A stretch of 64,000 nt of DNA from Alopecurus myosuroides (Eukaryota > Streptophyta > Magnoliopsida > Poales > Poaceae): NCBI GenBank assembly GCA_028641055.1, contig CM054063.1:176190697-176254696 (forward strand), in the 5' to 3' direction. A program made the translations under genes and the position numbers. Each line of letters opens with the position of its first letter. Positions within the stretch are counted from its first letter, which is position 1. The notes under the pieces are model-generated. The model was not told the origin of the DNA. It did not search any database and saw only the letters and a program-made list of their open reading frames with translations. Below, piece by piece: positions 8,690-20,454 of this stretch.

Positions 8690-11375
8690 CTAGATGGAAT
8701 AGTTTGTTTCGGTTGAGCGCTTGTTCAAGTACTCCATTGCCACGGCAGCATGGAAGGCAGCTCCTACCGGGAGCACTCCCTCATCAATGACAAAGTTGGG
8801 GGAGTGAAGAGGATGCGCCACGGTTTTCATGGCCTCATCCCGGATTCCGATCATGAAGAAAGCCGCAGGGAACCTTTGTGCGTAGTATGAGAAATCCTCC
8901 GCAGCCATGAGTGGATCAACTACCTTGATGTTGCCTTCTCCGAGCATTGCCCCTGCCACTGTCCTCGCATGATCGTACATACCTTCATCGTTGATGGTGG
9001 CTGGGTATGGTCGGCTCTCCTCTTCCATGAAGTCGATGACTGCGACACAGCGGTTCACGATGGCGTGGGCTTCGATGGTCTTCCAAAAGAAGCAGAAAGT
9101 TACCGGTGATGGAATTTCATTTACAATGAAAATTTTTAGGCTATGATACGTCGGCGCTGCAGAGCGTTTATTTGATTATTTTACCTCCTTGATCCTCTTC
9201 TTAAGATATGATAGACCTTCTGTTGTCAAGCTCCTGAAGGTGCCACCGAAGGATACCGTCTCTGGAATGACATTGTATGCATCACCTCCGTTAATGAATG
9301 TTACAGAGATCACCTGAAAGTACCGAAACATAGCTAGGTCAGTACAATGCAGCTCATACAAGCATTCTATGCTCATCACATACCGCAGCCTGGAGGGGAT
9401 CGATTTCCCGCGCTACAATTTGCTGGAGGCTGAGGATGGCAGAGGATGCCATGACGATGGGGTCGACAGCATGATGCGGGCTCGCTGCATGACCGCCTTT
9501 TCCGGTGACCGTTATCAAAAACCGGCCCGATGCTGCCATGAATGGCCCTGGCCTGGAGGCGACAGTACCCACTGGAAGGCTTGGGTCGACATGCAGACCA
9601 AAAATGGCCGACACATCGTCTAGAACACCTTCTTCTAGAACATGGTACGCCCCGGCATACCCTTCTTCAGCTGGCTGGAATACGAGCTTCACAGTACCCT
9701 GATGAAAACAAGAAACAGCTATGTGGGTTACCAAATTAGAAATTAGACTAAGAAGTAAGAACCAGTTTTAGAGAGATTACAGGAATCTGGACATAGGATT
9801 CATGTTGTTCGAACTCTGTGAGAAAAGTCAATATATACAAATTTAAGTGGAGACACATGATTCCCAATTGTCAAATGTAAGCATCAGATTCTCTAACGAG
9901 GTTCTCTGGCAGAATCAAGCTCAAGTTCGCAAATTCTGGTCAATGGTCACAAAACGGCTAATACCTTGATGTCAGCCTTCCGAGACTGGAGTAGCTTAGC
10001 AGCCCCGAGAAGCATTGATGTGTGAGCATCATGTCCGCAAGCATGCATTTTTCCACTTTCCTGGCTTTTGTACTCCCAATCTACCAATTCCTGTGAAGTG
10101 GCGAGAAAAGTGTATAATGTACAAGGGACTAACAAAACACCATGGCAAATCCCTGTCGAAACAAAAATACAGAATACAATAGTGCTTCAACCCTTCCATC
10201 AGGTTTTGCGATACTTGCCTGAAATAGCATTATGTTTTGCAAATATACATCTCTGATGTTCAAATTTGGCTGTTACCTCTCCCTCGAAAAAAAAAATTGG
10301 CTGGTACCTTACTCCAACAATGTGTTACTTTTGATATAGCTATGTTAGTGACGATAAAGTAAAAGTGGGATGTTAAGAGTTTTATTTCCATGATAAGTCT
10401 ATATGCTATTTTCATCTCACCAATCCCCTTACTGGCAGAGGGTTTCTGTTCTTTTTTTAGATAGTTCCAGCGTCTTCTTCCGGATGGTGAGGCTGTAGCC
10501 GACATCCTGAAGTCACAATAAGATCATCCCCGCTCTATCCCTGCTCTGGTGGTGCGGCGCCTGGAGTTGTGTGTCCAACGGATCTGGTCGGTTTTCATGT
10601 TTGTTGCTATGGTTGCAAGTCTGCTTCTTCCGATCGATGATTCTCATCGGGAGATTTGACGATTTGCCACGTTTTACTTTGCAATTTGATTATTTGCCAC
10701 ATCCCGTCTCACTGACATGTGGTGGTCACAGGGCGAAATAATCAAATTTCACACGTAAAGTGTGGCAAATCATCAAAAATCCCCTTCCAGAAAACGGTAG
10801 CGGTAATTGATTATTAACAACATTTCAGTTATTATTATGCGGTTGTGCGCTCTCGAGTGTATGCTCAATTTGAATTATCAATCAATGTTCCGATTAAGTT
10901 CTAAAAATGGTTTTACTTTAAAAAGAGTGGGCAGCGGATTATGTACCAACTTGCGGTCTATCGAGTTGTTCTAGAATAAATTTGCCTGGCCTAGAGTATT
11001 GCACACGAAAAATGTCTCAGATTCGGGTAGCGTGCATACCTGCAAGGGGAGCGCATCCATGTCGGCGCGGAGCGCGACGACAGGCCAAGCGCCGCCGCCG
11101 CCGACGATCTTGGCCACGACGCCCGTCTCAGCCACGGGCCACGAGTAGGACACGCCGATGGCGTCCAGCTCGGCGCGGACGAGCTCGCTGGTGCGGTGCT
11201 CCTGGAAGGCCAGCTCGGGGTGCTGGTGGATGCGCCGCCGAACGCCGCGCAGCCATGCGGCGAACCCCGGCTCGCGCGCCGCGCCCAGGAGGTCACCTAC
11301 AGGTAACGGCGACGCCGCGTGCGGCGAGATGAGTGCCAAGAGGAAGAGGAGCGGGAGGAGAGGGGAGGAGGCCAT
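8690..11375 (-). CDS. ILL: IAA-amino acid hydrolase, ILR1-like (M20D amidohydrolase)
   Basis: Releases free auxin (or related hormones) from amino-acid conjugates; family members act in the ER/secretory lumen. Five exons on the minus strand: 11375-11040, 10090-9965, 9698-9384, 9313-9185 and 9079-8690. All introns are GT-AG and all junctions phase 0, giving 431 aa, the usual family length. Residues 1-20 form a Leu-rich signal peptide. The M20 metal site is present: CGHDAHT with Cys130 and His132, PAEEG with Glu165/166, GLHVDP with His190, and HPLHSPNF near 391-394. The dimerisation domain follows in exons 3-4. The C-terminus (NYSI) has no KDEL-type ER retention signal, unlike some relatives. 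No stop or frameshift is seen, so the gene looks functional. A GC-rich exon 1 is typical of grass genes. Which paralogue it is, and its preferred conjugate, cannot be read from the sequence. Confidence 0.95.
10649..10786. mobile_element. MITE-like inverted repeat in intron 1 of the ILR1-like gene
   Basis: The left arm GACGATTTGCCACG...AATTTGATTATTTG pairs with the right arm CGAAATAATCAAATTT...GTGTGGCAAATCATC. Together they form an imperfect foldback of about 140 bp. I could not find a convincing target duplication, so the superfamily is open. Confidence 0.5.
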
Positions 11376-11792
11376 GGAGGCGTGGCTAGCTTTCTCTCGC
11401 GAATTCCTACCGAAAAATAAAAAGAATCAGACGCATAGATGATAGATGTGCTGTCGAATCATACTTTTTTTTTTTAATAACTGTCACTGGTGCAGCCAGT
11501 AGCGAATGACGAAAAAACTAAGATCGAAGAAAATGATTCATGAAAAATCAAAATTATCTAGGCACATTAATACTTCGTATGATCTTTAGCACAATCACTC
11601 AGTACAGTTATAATAACAACATATTTAAATACAAGTAGACTCTACAAACGTAATGTCTTCCAAAAATTCCAGGCAATAGAAGAACTCTACTTTTATCTTC
11701 TTATAATTTCAATACCTCTTGCTCAGTGTAACAATCTTGAGACATCTTGCTACGCAACTTGATCTTAATGATCTTCATAACTAACAAGGCCA
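11376..11792. promoter_or_regulatory. Remaining 5' flank of the ILR1-like gene
   Basis: About 0.4 kb lies between the start codon and the upstream retroposon. It is AT-rich with no obvious TATA box at the expected spacing, and no other gene is visible. Any proximal promoter must be here or extend past the retroposon. Confidence 0.35.
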
Positions 11793-13185
11793 CTCGTGCC
11801 CCGCGTGCGTCCCCCGCGTCGCCCTTCCCTGGCGGCTCGGGGGAACCCTAGCCGCCGCCGGTAGCCACACCCTCCCCCTCGCCCTTCCGCCTGGCCGCTG
11901 CCCGAGGGGGCGCCGGCGAGAAGCGCGCGCGCCCCCAAGGAAGGTGGCGACGAGGCAGCTTCCCGTGCCGCGCGGGATCCTAGCTCCTGGTGGCGGCGAT
12001 GCCGGCCGTCGATGCGCCGCGGCGGCGGGCGGGCGCGGTGCTGCGCGGGGCGTGGCCGCTCTCTTCCGGCTGCCAGCGTCGCGGGGCTCCCCTTGGCGTG
12101 GTGCGGGCGGGGGTCGCGCAGGGTCTGCGGGCCCGATCTGGGATCGAGGGGGCGTTCGTGGAGGTGTCGCCCTAGGTGATATGGGGTTGGAGGGAGGTTG
12201 AGGAGGCTAGGGTGGCGGCCCCATGCCATGGCAGAAGGTGCGGCGGCGTCTGCCGTGGAGGGAGGTGCCATCGTGGGGTTCCGGCGTGCGGAGGCTCGCT
12301 GCGTGGAGCTTGGTGGTCGCAGCAGTGTCATCTGGTTTGGCTTGCAGCTCCCGTCGTTTCGCGGTCAGATCAAGCTCCGGGCGAAAGTCCTGCACCGACT
12401 CCGGTCGGTTCCGATGACGGCGGCGTCTTCGGGCGTCGTTCCCCATCTTGATGGCGTCACCGGTGGAGTTTTTCAATCTTGACCGACGCGAGTGGTTCAA
12501 GAATCTCCGGGTGAAAACATGGGCTTCGTGGAGCGGGCGACGGTGACGGACGCGTCACTGCCTTGTTGGAGGCGTCGCCTTGGAGCCCTTGGCCCTCGCG
12601 TTGCGTCGGTCTCGCGGCGGTTGGACACGACGGCTCTGATGCAGGGGAGGCGTTGCCGGGGCGGCGGTCCCGGACGATGGTGCTACGCCGAGGCGGCGGC
12701 CTCGGTCTCCTCGTCAACGAGGGTCCTATGGGGCAGGTCCTTCGCCTTGCGAGGTTTGGGTGGCGACCTGGTGCTGCACGGGCAGCGAGTTAGTCGACCC
12801 GGCTAGTTCGGCTCCGGGCAATGCGGAGTTTGTACTGGTGGCTACGTCGGGGCGGCGGCCCCGAACTTTGGCGCGACGTTGAGGTCTACGGGCGGTCGTC
12901 TTTAGTGAGGGTAGCGAGGGCTACGAGGCGGCTGGGTCTTGCGGCGTTGCGACTCATGTGCGGCTTTGGTGCCGAGTGGTGTACGTCGGGGCGGTGGTTC
13001 CAAGGCTGGAGGTGTGTTTTTGTGGCGTGGCTGGACCGGCGTCGTGAGGACGACGAGTTCACTCGTTTGTGCGGTTGTTTGGCCCTGTACGGTTTTATCC
13101 GGTTTCCCTTATAAACCGGGTCAACTCCATTCATCTAATCGAGCTGGATACGACCACCTTAAACTAAAAAAAAAATAAAAAAAAT
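11793..13185 (+). mobile_element. Complete retroposon with 12-bp target duplication
   Basis: GC-rich DNA from 11793 runs to an A-rich tail at 13166-13185. It is flanked by CTAACAAGGCCA at 11781-11792 and 13186-13197, a perfect 12-bp duplication. Variable-length duplication plus an A tail is the mark of target-primed reverse transcription. The 5' end (GGCGGCTCGGGGGAACCCTAG) resembles the 5' ends of the retroposons at 7.0-8.3 and 54.5-55.7 kb. The 3' half differs from those copies, so this may be a related subfamily. No reverse transcriptase is encoded, so it would move with LINE enzymes. Many short frames here are GC artefacts. Confidence 0.8.
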
Positions 13186-13197
13186 CTAACAAGGCCA

Positions 13198-13889
13198 TTT
13201 CAACTGTTGTCGTTGTCATCAGTAAAAACAATGCCAACTCAATAAGTTGATAACTAGAAATATGATGTGCCTTTCATTTCAACCATCTTTTTAGTTAGAA
13301 TTACAATATCAAGACAAACTTTAAAATCTTCAATTATATTCATATGAATAATGAATAGCTTAAGAGTGTCTTGTATATGCTCAAACTCATAATAAGAGAA
13401 ATCCTCATGATAAATCTCTATAAGTCGAGTAAGTTTATTCACATTGATGCTAGTAGAAAAAGTCAACTCGTTGCGCACAGATTTGGATCTCCAGCTGTGA
13501 ACTCGTGTGCGCCACCCGTGACACACCACTATTAAGATTTGCTAGTGGTGTGCACCACGAGAAAGAACAAATGCGGGTGGCAAACATTGCGCGTCTTCCA
13601 CGAGTACAGTAGATACTAGTGGCGCGCCTCTCTTGCTCGCCACCCGCATGTGTTCTTCGGTTCTGCCATGTCATGTTCAATGCAACGCTTTGTGTCTCCC
13701 GCGACATTACATAACAGACATATAGGATTGCAATAGCATTCGATAAATAATTAACAGGATATTTAAAGGATTACATATAGCATTGCAAACATAATAGAAA
13801 ATTGTAAGTTATACTAATAATCTACATCAACAATAGGGCAGTCTTTCCCGCAAATTCGACACATGGTGACATAGGGGCTCGGGTGACCG
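13198..13889. other. Possible CACTA terminal remnant in non-coding DNA
   Basis: At 13449 CTAGTAGAAAAAG resembles a CACTA terminus missing its first two bases. It is followed by inverted subterminal motifs (GCTAGTGGTGTGC, ACTAGTGGCGCGCC, and GCGGGTGGC against GCCACCCGC) up to about 13690, as in CACTA subterminal regions. The remainder is AT-rich without genes. The assignment is tentative. Confidence 0.4.
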
Positions 13890-13989
13890 NNNNNNNNNNN
13901 NNNNNNNNNNNNNNNNNNNNNNNNNNNNNNNNNNNNNNNNNNNNNNNNNNNNNNNNNNNNNNNNNNNNNNNNNNNNNNNNNNNNNNNNN
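13890..13989. other. Assembly gap, 100 N
   Basis: Exactly 100 unknown bases, the conventional placeholder for a gap of unknown size. Confidence 0.99.
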
Positions 13990-16900
13990 TGCACTTGGAG
14001 GCCTAACACTGTCTACAAGAATAGAAACGTGCATAGACATCAGTACGCAAGTCGTTGACATAACACTCACAGAACACCGTTTCCCAAATATTACATCCCT
14101 CAAGGTGGTACATCAGAAACATTGCGGAACTTGATTGTCATACAAACATATATTACAAAACATAGTGTGCTTACAAGGGAGTGATCTCATGATGAGGTGA
14201 TCCCATTATAAAAGATGTAACAACAACTGAACTGTAAAGTAGGTTCATACACGGGAACTCAACAGCCTACTATAAAAGTTCAAGGCAGCTCGATTCAACC
14301 GTGGTAATGTATTTGTTTCATTCCAGGCTAAACCTAGTCAGACTCATCCCCGTCTGGGTCAGCTCAATATTGGATGGTGTAATCCACCCCTTCTACTCCA
14401 CCGAAGAGGTTAGGCTCCTCGTAGTAGATATCTTCTTGGCCTCCAAGGATGTTGAATGAAGTCTCTTCAAGGTTCTCATAGCCTAAGCAGGGGGTCAAAC
14501 GAGAATGAATGAGTAACGAGCGTTACTAAATAAGTTCATTAAGTACGGAGGTAATTGATGCACTATCTATGGTCTTCGACTCTAAAGAGTCTAGACTAAT
14601 GCAAGGTTTTGTAAATCTTTCTTCAAGAGATTGTTTTTAATTCTGAAAACTATGCCCGCCATCCTTCACATGATTAGAACTTCATGGAGTTGCCTTTCCT
14701 ACGGCGTTCGCAGTTCCTTCCCGGAACAGAGGGTAACATTCAACATCCTTTTACACTCTGCAGAGGTGCACTACTTTACCCATGGGAGACCAATACCATG
14801 TTGCACAACCAGGCGCGCGATCCTTTTCACGCCCACTAAGGTGTGGGGCCCGGTTGTTGGTCCAAGTCAAACCTTGCTTCTCCGCACAACGCATGCCCAC
14901 CCATTTCCGTCAGCAGGTTGAACCCCTGATTCCACCCCTCACGATGGAGATCTAGGCGTCCCTGGCAGACACTCATAGACCCCAGAGTCCGTGGGACGTA
15001 AGGGCTCCCACCCATGTGCATGTAGTCCCGCAAGACCTACAGCGTATGTCTCTGGCGGTCCGTTTACATGCGAACGAGAGAATATCACATATGACTTACT
15101 CGCCCCATACAAGATCCATGGTTAACGCGGTATTTACGGCGCAAGAATCCTGCCAGCATTTGTTGTTATCTCCTAGGTAATACTTTCCCATACAGATGGA
15201 ACCTTCTTTTGACATATTCATATTACCATGATTCCATCCGCCCACCAAATAGAACACTACCACTCGGGTAGTCATTCAATTAGTCATCTTATTATAAAAA
15301 TAGGATCATGTATTCTTTTGAGCATAGGTGGTATTACAACAGGGTTTTGAAAATAGTTGTTATGAAATAGTTCAGAGGACATGAGCAACTGATGAACTTG
15401 CCTTGATATGGATAAGTAGTTGGTGTGGCTCCTGACTTCCTTGTTCTACAAAATACCATTATTGTCTGGTAAAGACAATGTTTAAAGAAGCAATGATGCT
15501 ATTATGCATAATAATGAGATGTATGCAATCCTTTGAATTGATTTTCATTAACTAAGCAATTGTGGTATTTAATTATTATTATTATTTATTATTTATTTAA
15601 TTTAATCGCGTTAACAATTCTTGATGAATCAAAGAATATTTATTTCAATAAAATTGAATATCCAAATTATATAATTGGATATGAAAGAATAATATTATTA
15701 TTGACTATGTACTATTTTTTATTAATTTTATTAAAATTATTATTTTAAAAATTATAGAATTAAGATAACAAGTATTATTCAATTAATCTAAATTATTAAA
15801 GTATTAAAGTGTTGTATTTTGATTTTTATTAGTTTAATTATCAATTTTAATAATTTGCAGAATTTTTATTTATTTGATTTTATTTTCCGTTTGTTTTATT
15901 GCTGAAATTGTCAAAAGACCATTCAGCCCCTAGGGCTGACTAGTGGGCCAGCCCCACCGTGGTTGAACCTAACCGGCTTGGGAGAGAACCCGAGCCCAAG
16001 TCAAATACGACCTGCACTCGCACCCCTCCATCCTTTCCTCTCCCTCTCGCGACTCGCCTGGCGACCGAGTCGCCGCCGCCGTCGCCCCTTTCTTTCGACC
16101 GATTCCGGCCACCTCCGCCGCGGCGCTTGGGCGCAATTGACGCGCCACCGCCGACTCTCCTATCTCCACCACTCCGATCTGTGTTGCTGCCGCGGAGACG
16201 ACTGTGCGCACCCCTAACCCTAATTTAGGGTTTCGGTACCCACGACCATCTCCACCTCTCCGACGACTCCCGGCCACTCGTGGGTGTTCAAGGTGCTCCC
16301 TGGCGTGCTGCTGTGGTCGTTGCTGTACCCGGATGCTGCCGTGGTTGCTGCGGAGGCGAGACGCCACCGGGACGGCTTCCGGGAGCAACTTCGGCCTCAC
16401 CGCCGCCCATAACTGCGCTTCATCACCTGGCCGTGGCCACCACGATAGTGGTCACTCGTGAGTCCTCACTGCTCCCTCTCCCTACCTCTACTGTACTCTC
16501 TCTCATCCTCCCCGTGCTCTGGAACCAGGCCCTCGAGCCTGCGGTCATGCCATGTTCCATGCTATCACTGACATCCTCTGGTGCTTATGCTGCAATTTGT
16601 TGATGCTTGTTGATGATTGGGGAAATTTCCCAGTGTGGATGATTTAGGGATTGCTAACCAGAGAATTTTATCTTTGCGGCCAGTTGGATTCGGAGGTTAC
16701 CCTGCTTGTGATATGTGAAAATTCCCTAGGGTTTCCTAAGTGTTTATGCTGCTCTGGCCTTGTTTCTTGTTTGATTCATAGCATAGCACAACCCTATGTG
16801 TGCTAAGGAGATGTGAAATCCTTATTGGCTATGTATATTTGCTTGCTGGTGGGTGCTACTGTGAACCATATGGTTCAGAGGATGTGCCACCCAAGCCACT

Positions 16901-17100
16901 GATAGGATTCTATGATTTTCTTCCTATTTAGTTGTGTTGAGGTACCCAATCCTAGGATTTTGGGTGCCCAGCAACTGTTGTGGATGTATCTATGAGCTGG
17001 GAACTTATCCTAAATCCTTTTGCTAGATATTTGTGCTATTGGAACCATATGAACTGATAAGAACAAACACTTGCTTGATCTTACTGCCCTATGCACTAGC
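13990..17100. other. Non-coding, LTR-like DNA
   Basis: No credible gene. It includes a very AT-rich block at 15540-15900. At 15920-16470 a GC-rich block has CCCTAACCCTAATTTAGGG and pyrimidine-rich leader-like sequence, reminiscent of the U3/R regions of long grass gypsy LTRs. Gypsy C begins abruptly at 17101. I could not find paired ends, so the family stays unnamed. Confidence 0.4.
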
Positions 17101-17592
17101 TGACGAAGGGATGGATCCTAGGCCTATCGGGTATGCCTACCCGGTCTCAGGCCCACGGCCCAGGCTCTAAAAGAGGCGTCGCGCATTATTCTAGAAGGCC
17201 CAATTGAAACCCACCCGCAATGCCTTGCAGGTTAAGATAGGAAACTTGTAACCGACATAGGGTTAGAGTTCGAGTCCTACACGGGTATGGTTTGGGACCT
17301 GGCCACCTATATAAGGCCAGGGGAACCACCGGGAGAGGACCAAGCGATACCGCACCACCAAGCCTTGAGCTCGAGATCGTACTCTCGACTTGAGCAATTC
17401 CCCATTGTAACCGATCTATTCATGAATACAGATCGACAGAGGCAGGAGTAAGGGTTTTACCTCTACGAGGGCCCCGAACCTGGGTAAATCGTGTCCCCTG
17501 CCTAGCCGACGATTGTCACCAGCGCCTACACGTTCTCCTAATCGAAACCCTATGGGTTCACCCGAGGGACTTGTTGAGATGCAGATTCGACA
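17101..17592 (+). repeat. 5' LTR of gypsy C (492 bp)
   Basis: Begins TGACGAAGGGATGG and ends GATTCGACA, directly followed by a primer-binding site. A TATATAAGG core with flanking GGCCAGG is near 17308. It matches the solo LTR at 4995-5487 in reverse orientation. Confidence 0.92.
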
Positions 17593-17594
17593 AT

Positions 17595-17612
17595 TGGCGC
17601 CGTCTGTGGGAA
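17595..17612 (+). other. Primer-binding site of gypsy C
   Basis: TGGCGCCGTCTGTGGGAA starts two bases after the LTR end. It shares the TGGCGCC start with the Tat copies A and B and lies inside the open gag frame. Confidence 0.85.
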
Positions 17613-18884
17613 CGGCGGGCGCTGGATCTCCGGCATCTTCGGCTTCATCGACGACCAACTCACGTTGGAAACCTTCGACTTCGACTCCGACCAACCCGAT
17701 TCGGATCGGATCTGTCGTAGTCACCCCTCACTCGCCGGAATCACGCCCGGAATTCAGCAATCTGGAGAAAAGCGTCACCTTGACGTTCGGGAGCTTCAAG
17801 TTCTACACCAACAAAGATGGGATCCTCCACTTCCCTGAGGAATCGGGATCCGAGTCAATCTCCAGCCCAGGAGCTGTCGATTCACGACCCTACTTGGCGA
17901 AAAGTGGCGAGTCCATCCGCCTCAACACCAGCAACTTCCATACCCTCTCTACAGAGGAACCCTCTCGGGTCAGGAAGGCCTTTCGAGTTGCGCCTAGGAC
18001 TCACAAGCCACGTCTGGCTCAGGTCTGCATGGCAGGATCGGAACAGCCACCCGCGGAAACTGAACAAAGCGCGAAGGAACGCGCCGAGATCAACGTTTCG
18101 CGAGACGCCTGGCTCCGAGCAAAGGAGGCCATCCGCACAAGCAAACCACCTGCGGCCGGGGTCCCACACGAAGACATGGTCGCCTACCACTACCATCTAG
18201 TGAGAGCAGCCATTGCTATTAAAGAAGCCCGAGAAGATCTGGCCGTACGAAAAAGATTGGCACACGAATCGAGCCAACGCCGAGCGGAGCTATCCCTAAC
18301 ACCTTCCATCGGGAAGCGCACCCAGAAGAAAGGACACGCCTCAAGAACCGTGACCATGAACGGCGAGTCCTTAAGCGGAATCAGCAAATCACTTATGCGC
18401 GTGGACGAGGATGGAAACATCCATCCGCAAACTCCCGCAGCTACCTACATGCAGATAAATCAACCAGGGGGAAACGATCCCCACGCGGAACAATACAAGC
18501 AAGTGCAAAAAGGACTAGGCATGGCAGCCGCAAAACTTGCCTCCTATGATCGCAGGAAAGCAGCCGAACAGAAGGACAAAGAAGCACCCCGTGGACGTAG
18601 GGGCACATCACTTGACAAGGAAAAATCACCCCGCCGAGCACGGGGGAAAGAAGCTCGACGACGAGGAGATAGCCCGAGTGGCAGCGATAGCAGCCCAAGG
18701 GGTTGAGACCGTAGCCGCAGCCCGAGAAGAGGTCGAGATCGTAGCCTGCGGAGGAATCGAGATCGCAGCCCGCGAGGAAATCGAGATCGCAACCCGCGAA
18801 AAGATCGAGACAGCAGTCGCTCGCGACATCGCAGCAAAGAACCGAGAGGAGACGTCAATCGCGATGAGCCCGGATACAACGCGC

Positions 18885-18889
18885 GATCG
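18885..18889. other. Left target duplication of the copia element
   Basis: GATCG is repeated at 50409-50413, directly outside the two copia LTRs. This is the standard 5-bp integrase duplication. Confidence 0.95.
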
Positions 18890-20216
18890 TGTTGGAGCGC
18901 GTAGAGATAAACAAAAAAAATTCCTACGCGGTACTTCCAAGATCTAGCCGAGGTAGAAGGCCACGATGATTACCACTAGACGCGCAGTTGCGGATTATCG
19001 ATGAAGCGCGTCGGGGCAGTGCAGCCCACGATCCGATCCAGCCGATCTGATCCCGCGAACGTCGAAGTGCTGAACGTACAGCACCTCTGCCGGTATCCAC
19101 ACGTACGAGGAGGAGCTCCGACGGCGGACTGTTAGGTCCGGTGCGACGGCTGGACTGAGTGGATCTAGGGTTCCCAACGCATGGGAGTGCACTAACGTGC
19201 CCGCTGGGCAACCTGCACCCCTCTTTATATAGCGTATGGTAATGAGCTTCACAACACTTCTGGCCCATTCCCTCTGTGAGTCCGACTCACGAAACCAGTC
19301 CATTTCCGGTTCGGGTCCAACCCGACGAATACTTGCTCCCGCTCTTAAGTGTGCGACCCTGCAGACTCATGGCGACTTGGACACGATTGGAGTCCAACTC
19401 CCAATCGATCAATCGGTAGCGGCTCATAGCAGAACGTGCCGACTCCCAAGTACCATTGAGTCATGACGACATACCTTTCAATGTGATATTCATCTTAGTC
19501 CCTTTTGCCTCACGATATACCTTGTCGAGCTATAGGCGATTTATCGTCATCCCTTAAATAGCTCAACTCTCTTCTTGATCTGTGACATGGGATTCATCTG
19601 ACTAACTCTTAGTCAACAGACACAGTTAACACTTAACTGAGTCGCGCATGGACATGCTTCCTGAATCATATCACTCGAGAGGGCCCAGAGAATATCTCTC
19701 CATTCGGAGGGGCAAAATCCCATCTTGATTATCCATATCACGCAGCTTGCTTCTCATTCGATCCGAACTCTGCATTTATAGTTGCCTTGTCACAGAACAA
19801 CGTTTGACAGAACCTAAGTCGGTGATCCACAACTCGGATTGTGCGACAACCTCAGGTCTAAGGATTACATTGATTGAGACATGCAAATGACGACTTGCTC
19901 GTTGCATCTCAATGTGGGTCAGTCCGACTTGCTAAACTCTTTAGCCAAGTCTGTGAGCGTTGGAATGGCATCACCATGCCCATGACAAGTGGAACCGTGT
20001 CATCAGCCAACACTCACATTAGTCTAGGGTGTGTGTCCAGCACAACCTAAATGACCAAGGACAATCTAGTATGAACAACATGAATATATAGTTCCACAAT
20101 CGAATCACATATTCAATGACATATATCAGATGTTCAAAACAAGGACAACTTAATAACTTTATGAATACAGTGGGAATTACATCATACATGATTGCCTCTA
20201 GGGCATATTCCCAACT
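18890..20216 (-). repeat. 3' LTR of the copia element (1327 bp)
   Basis: Homologous to 49096-50408. The TATA-like CTATATAAAG is on the minus strand near 19222-19231. The terminal base next to the polypurine tract has changed, giving CCCAACT instead of CCCAACA on the plus strand. Confidence 0.93.
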
Positions 20217-20230
20217 GTCTCCCACTTGCA
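20217..20230 (-). other. Polypurine tract of the copia element
   Basis: The minus strand reads TGCAAGTGGGAGAC immediately before the 3' LTR, the primer position for plus-strand DNA. Confidence 0.75.
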
Positions 20231-20251
20231 CTAGAGTCAATCATCCTGGCA

Positions 20252-20454
20252 TCATATGCCTAGGCATCGAATGCCCATGCCTCTCGTGTGCGCCTCATGC
20301 TTAGGCTGTGGTAGCGCCTTTGTCAACGGATCTGCAATGTTTGCATCCGTGTGTACTTTGCATAACTTGATATCACCTTGTTCGACAAACTGGCGAATGA
20401 GGTGGTACCGCATGAGTATATGTTTGTTCTTCTGGTGTTGTCTAGGTTCCTTGG
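20252..20454 (-). pseudogene. Copia RNase H C-terminus
   Basis: Minus translation continues the pol frame of 32480-34561 across the SIRE-like insertion: EPRQHQKNKHI, then HLIRQFVEQGDIKL and the typical ADPLTKAL end, with TGA at 20252-20254. The last five bases (CTTGG, 20450-20454) are the target duplication. Confidence 0.88.

Larger units (their letters stand above)
17552..18889 (+). pseudogene. Gypsy C gag, N-terminal part
   Basis: 446 codons from an ATG inside the LTR (another in-frame ATG lies at 17579) to the copia insertion. The frame crosses the primer site, reading RQLAPSVG. An acidic/serine-rich N-terminus, a helical middle (KEAREDLAVRKRLAHES) and an Arg/Ser-Asp repeat tail (RDRS repeated, 18707-18840) are seen. 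One in-frame TGA at 18704-18706 sits where CGA would fit the repeat, a CpG transition. The rest of gag follows at 50414. Confidence 0.8.

Noticed and set aside
11944..12806. Overlapping long frames on both strands
   Set aside because: High GC suppresses stop codons in this retroposon; nothing is conserved or domain-like.
13822..14134. Open frames spanning the N run
   Set aside because: They exist only because unknown bases contain no stop codons.
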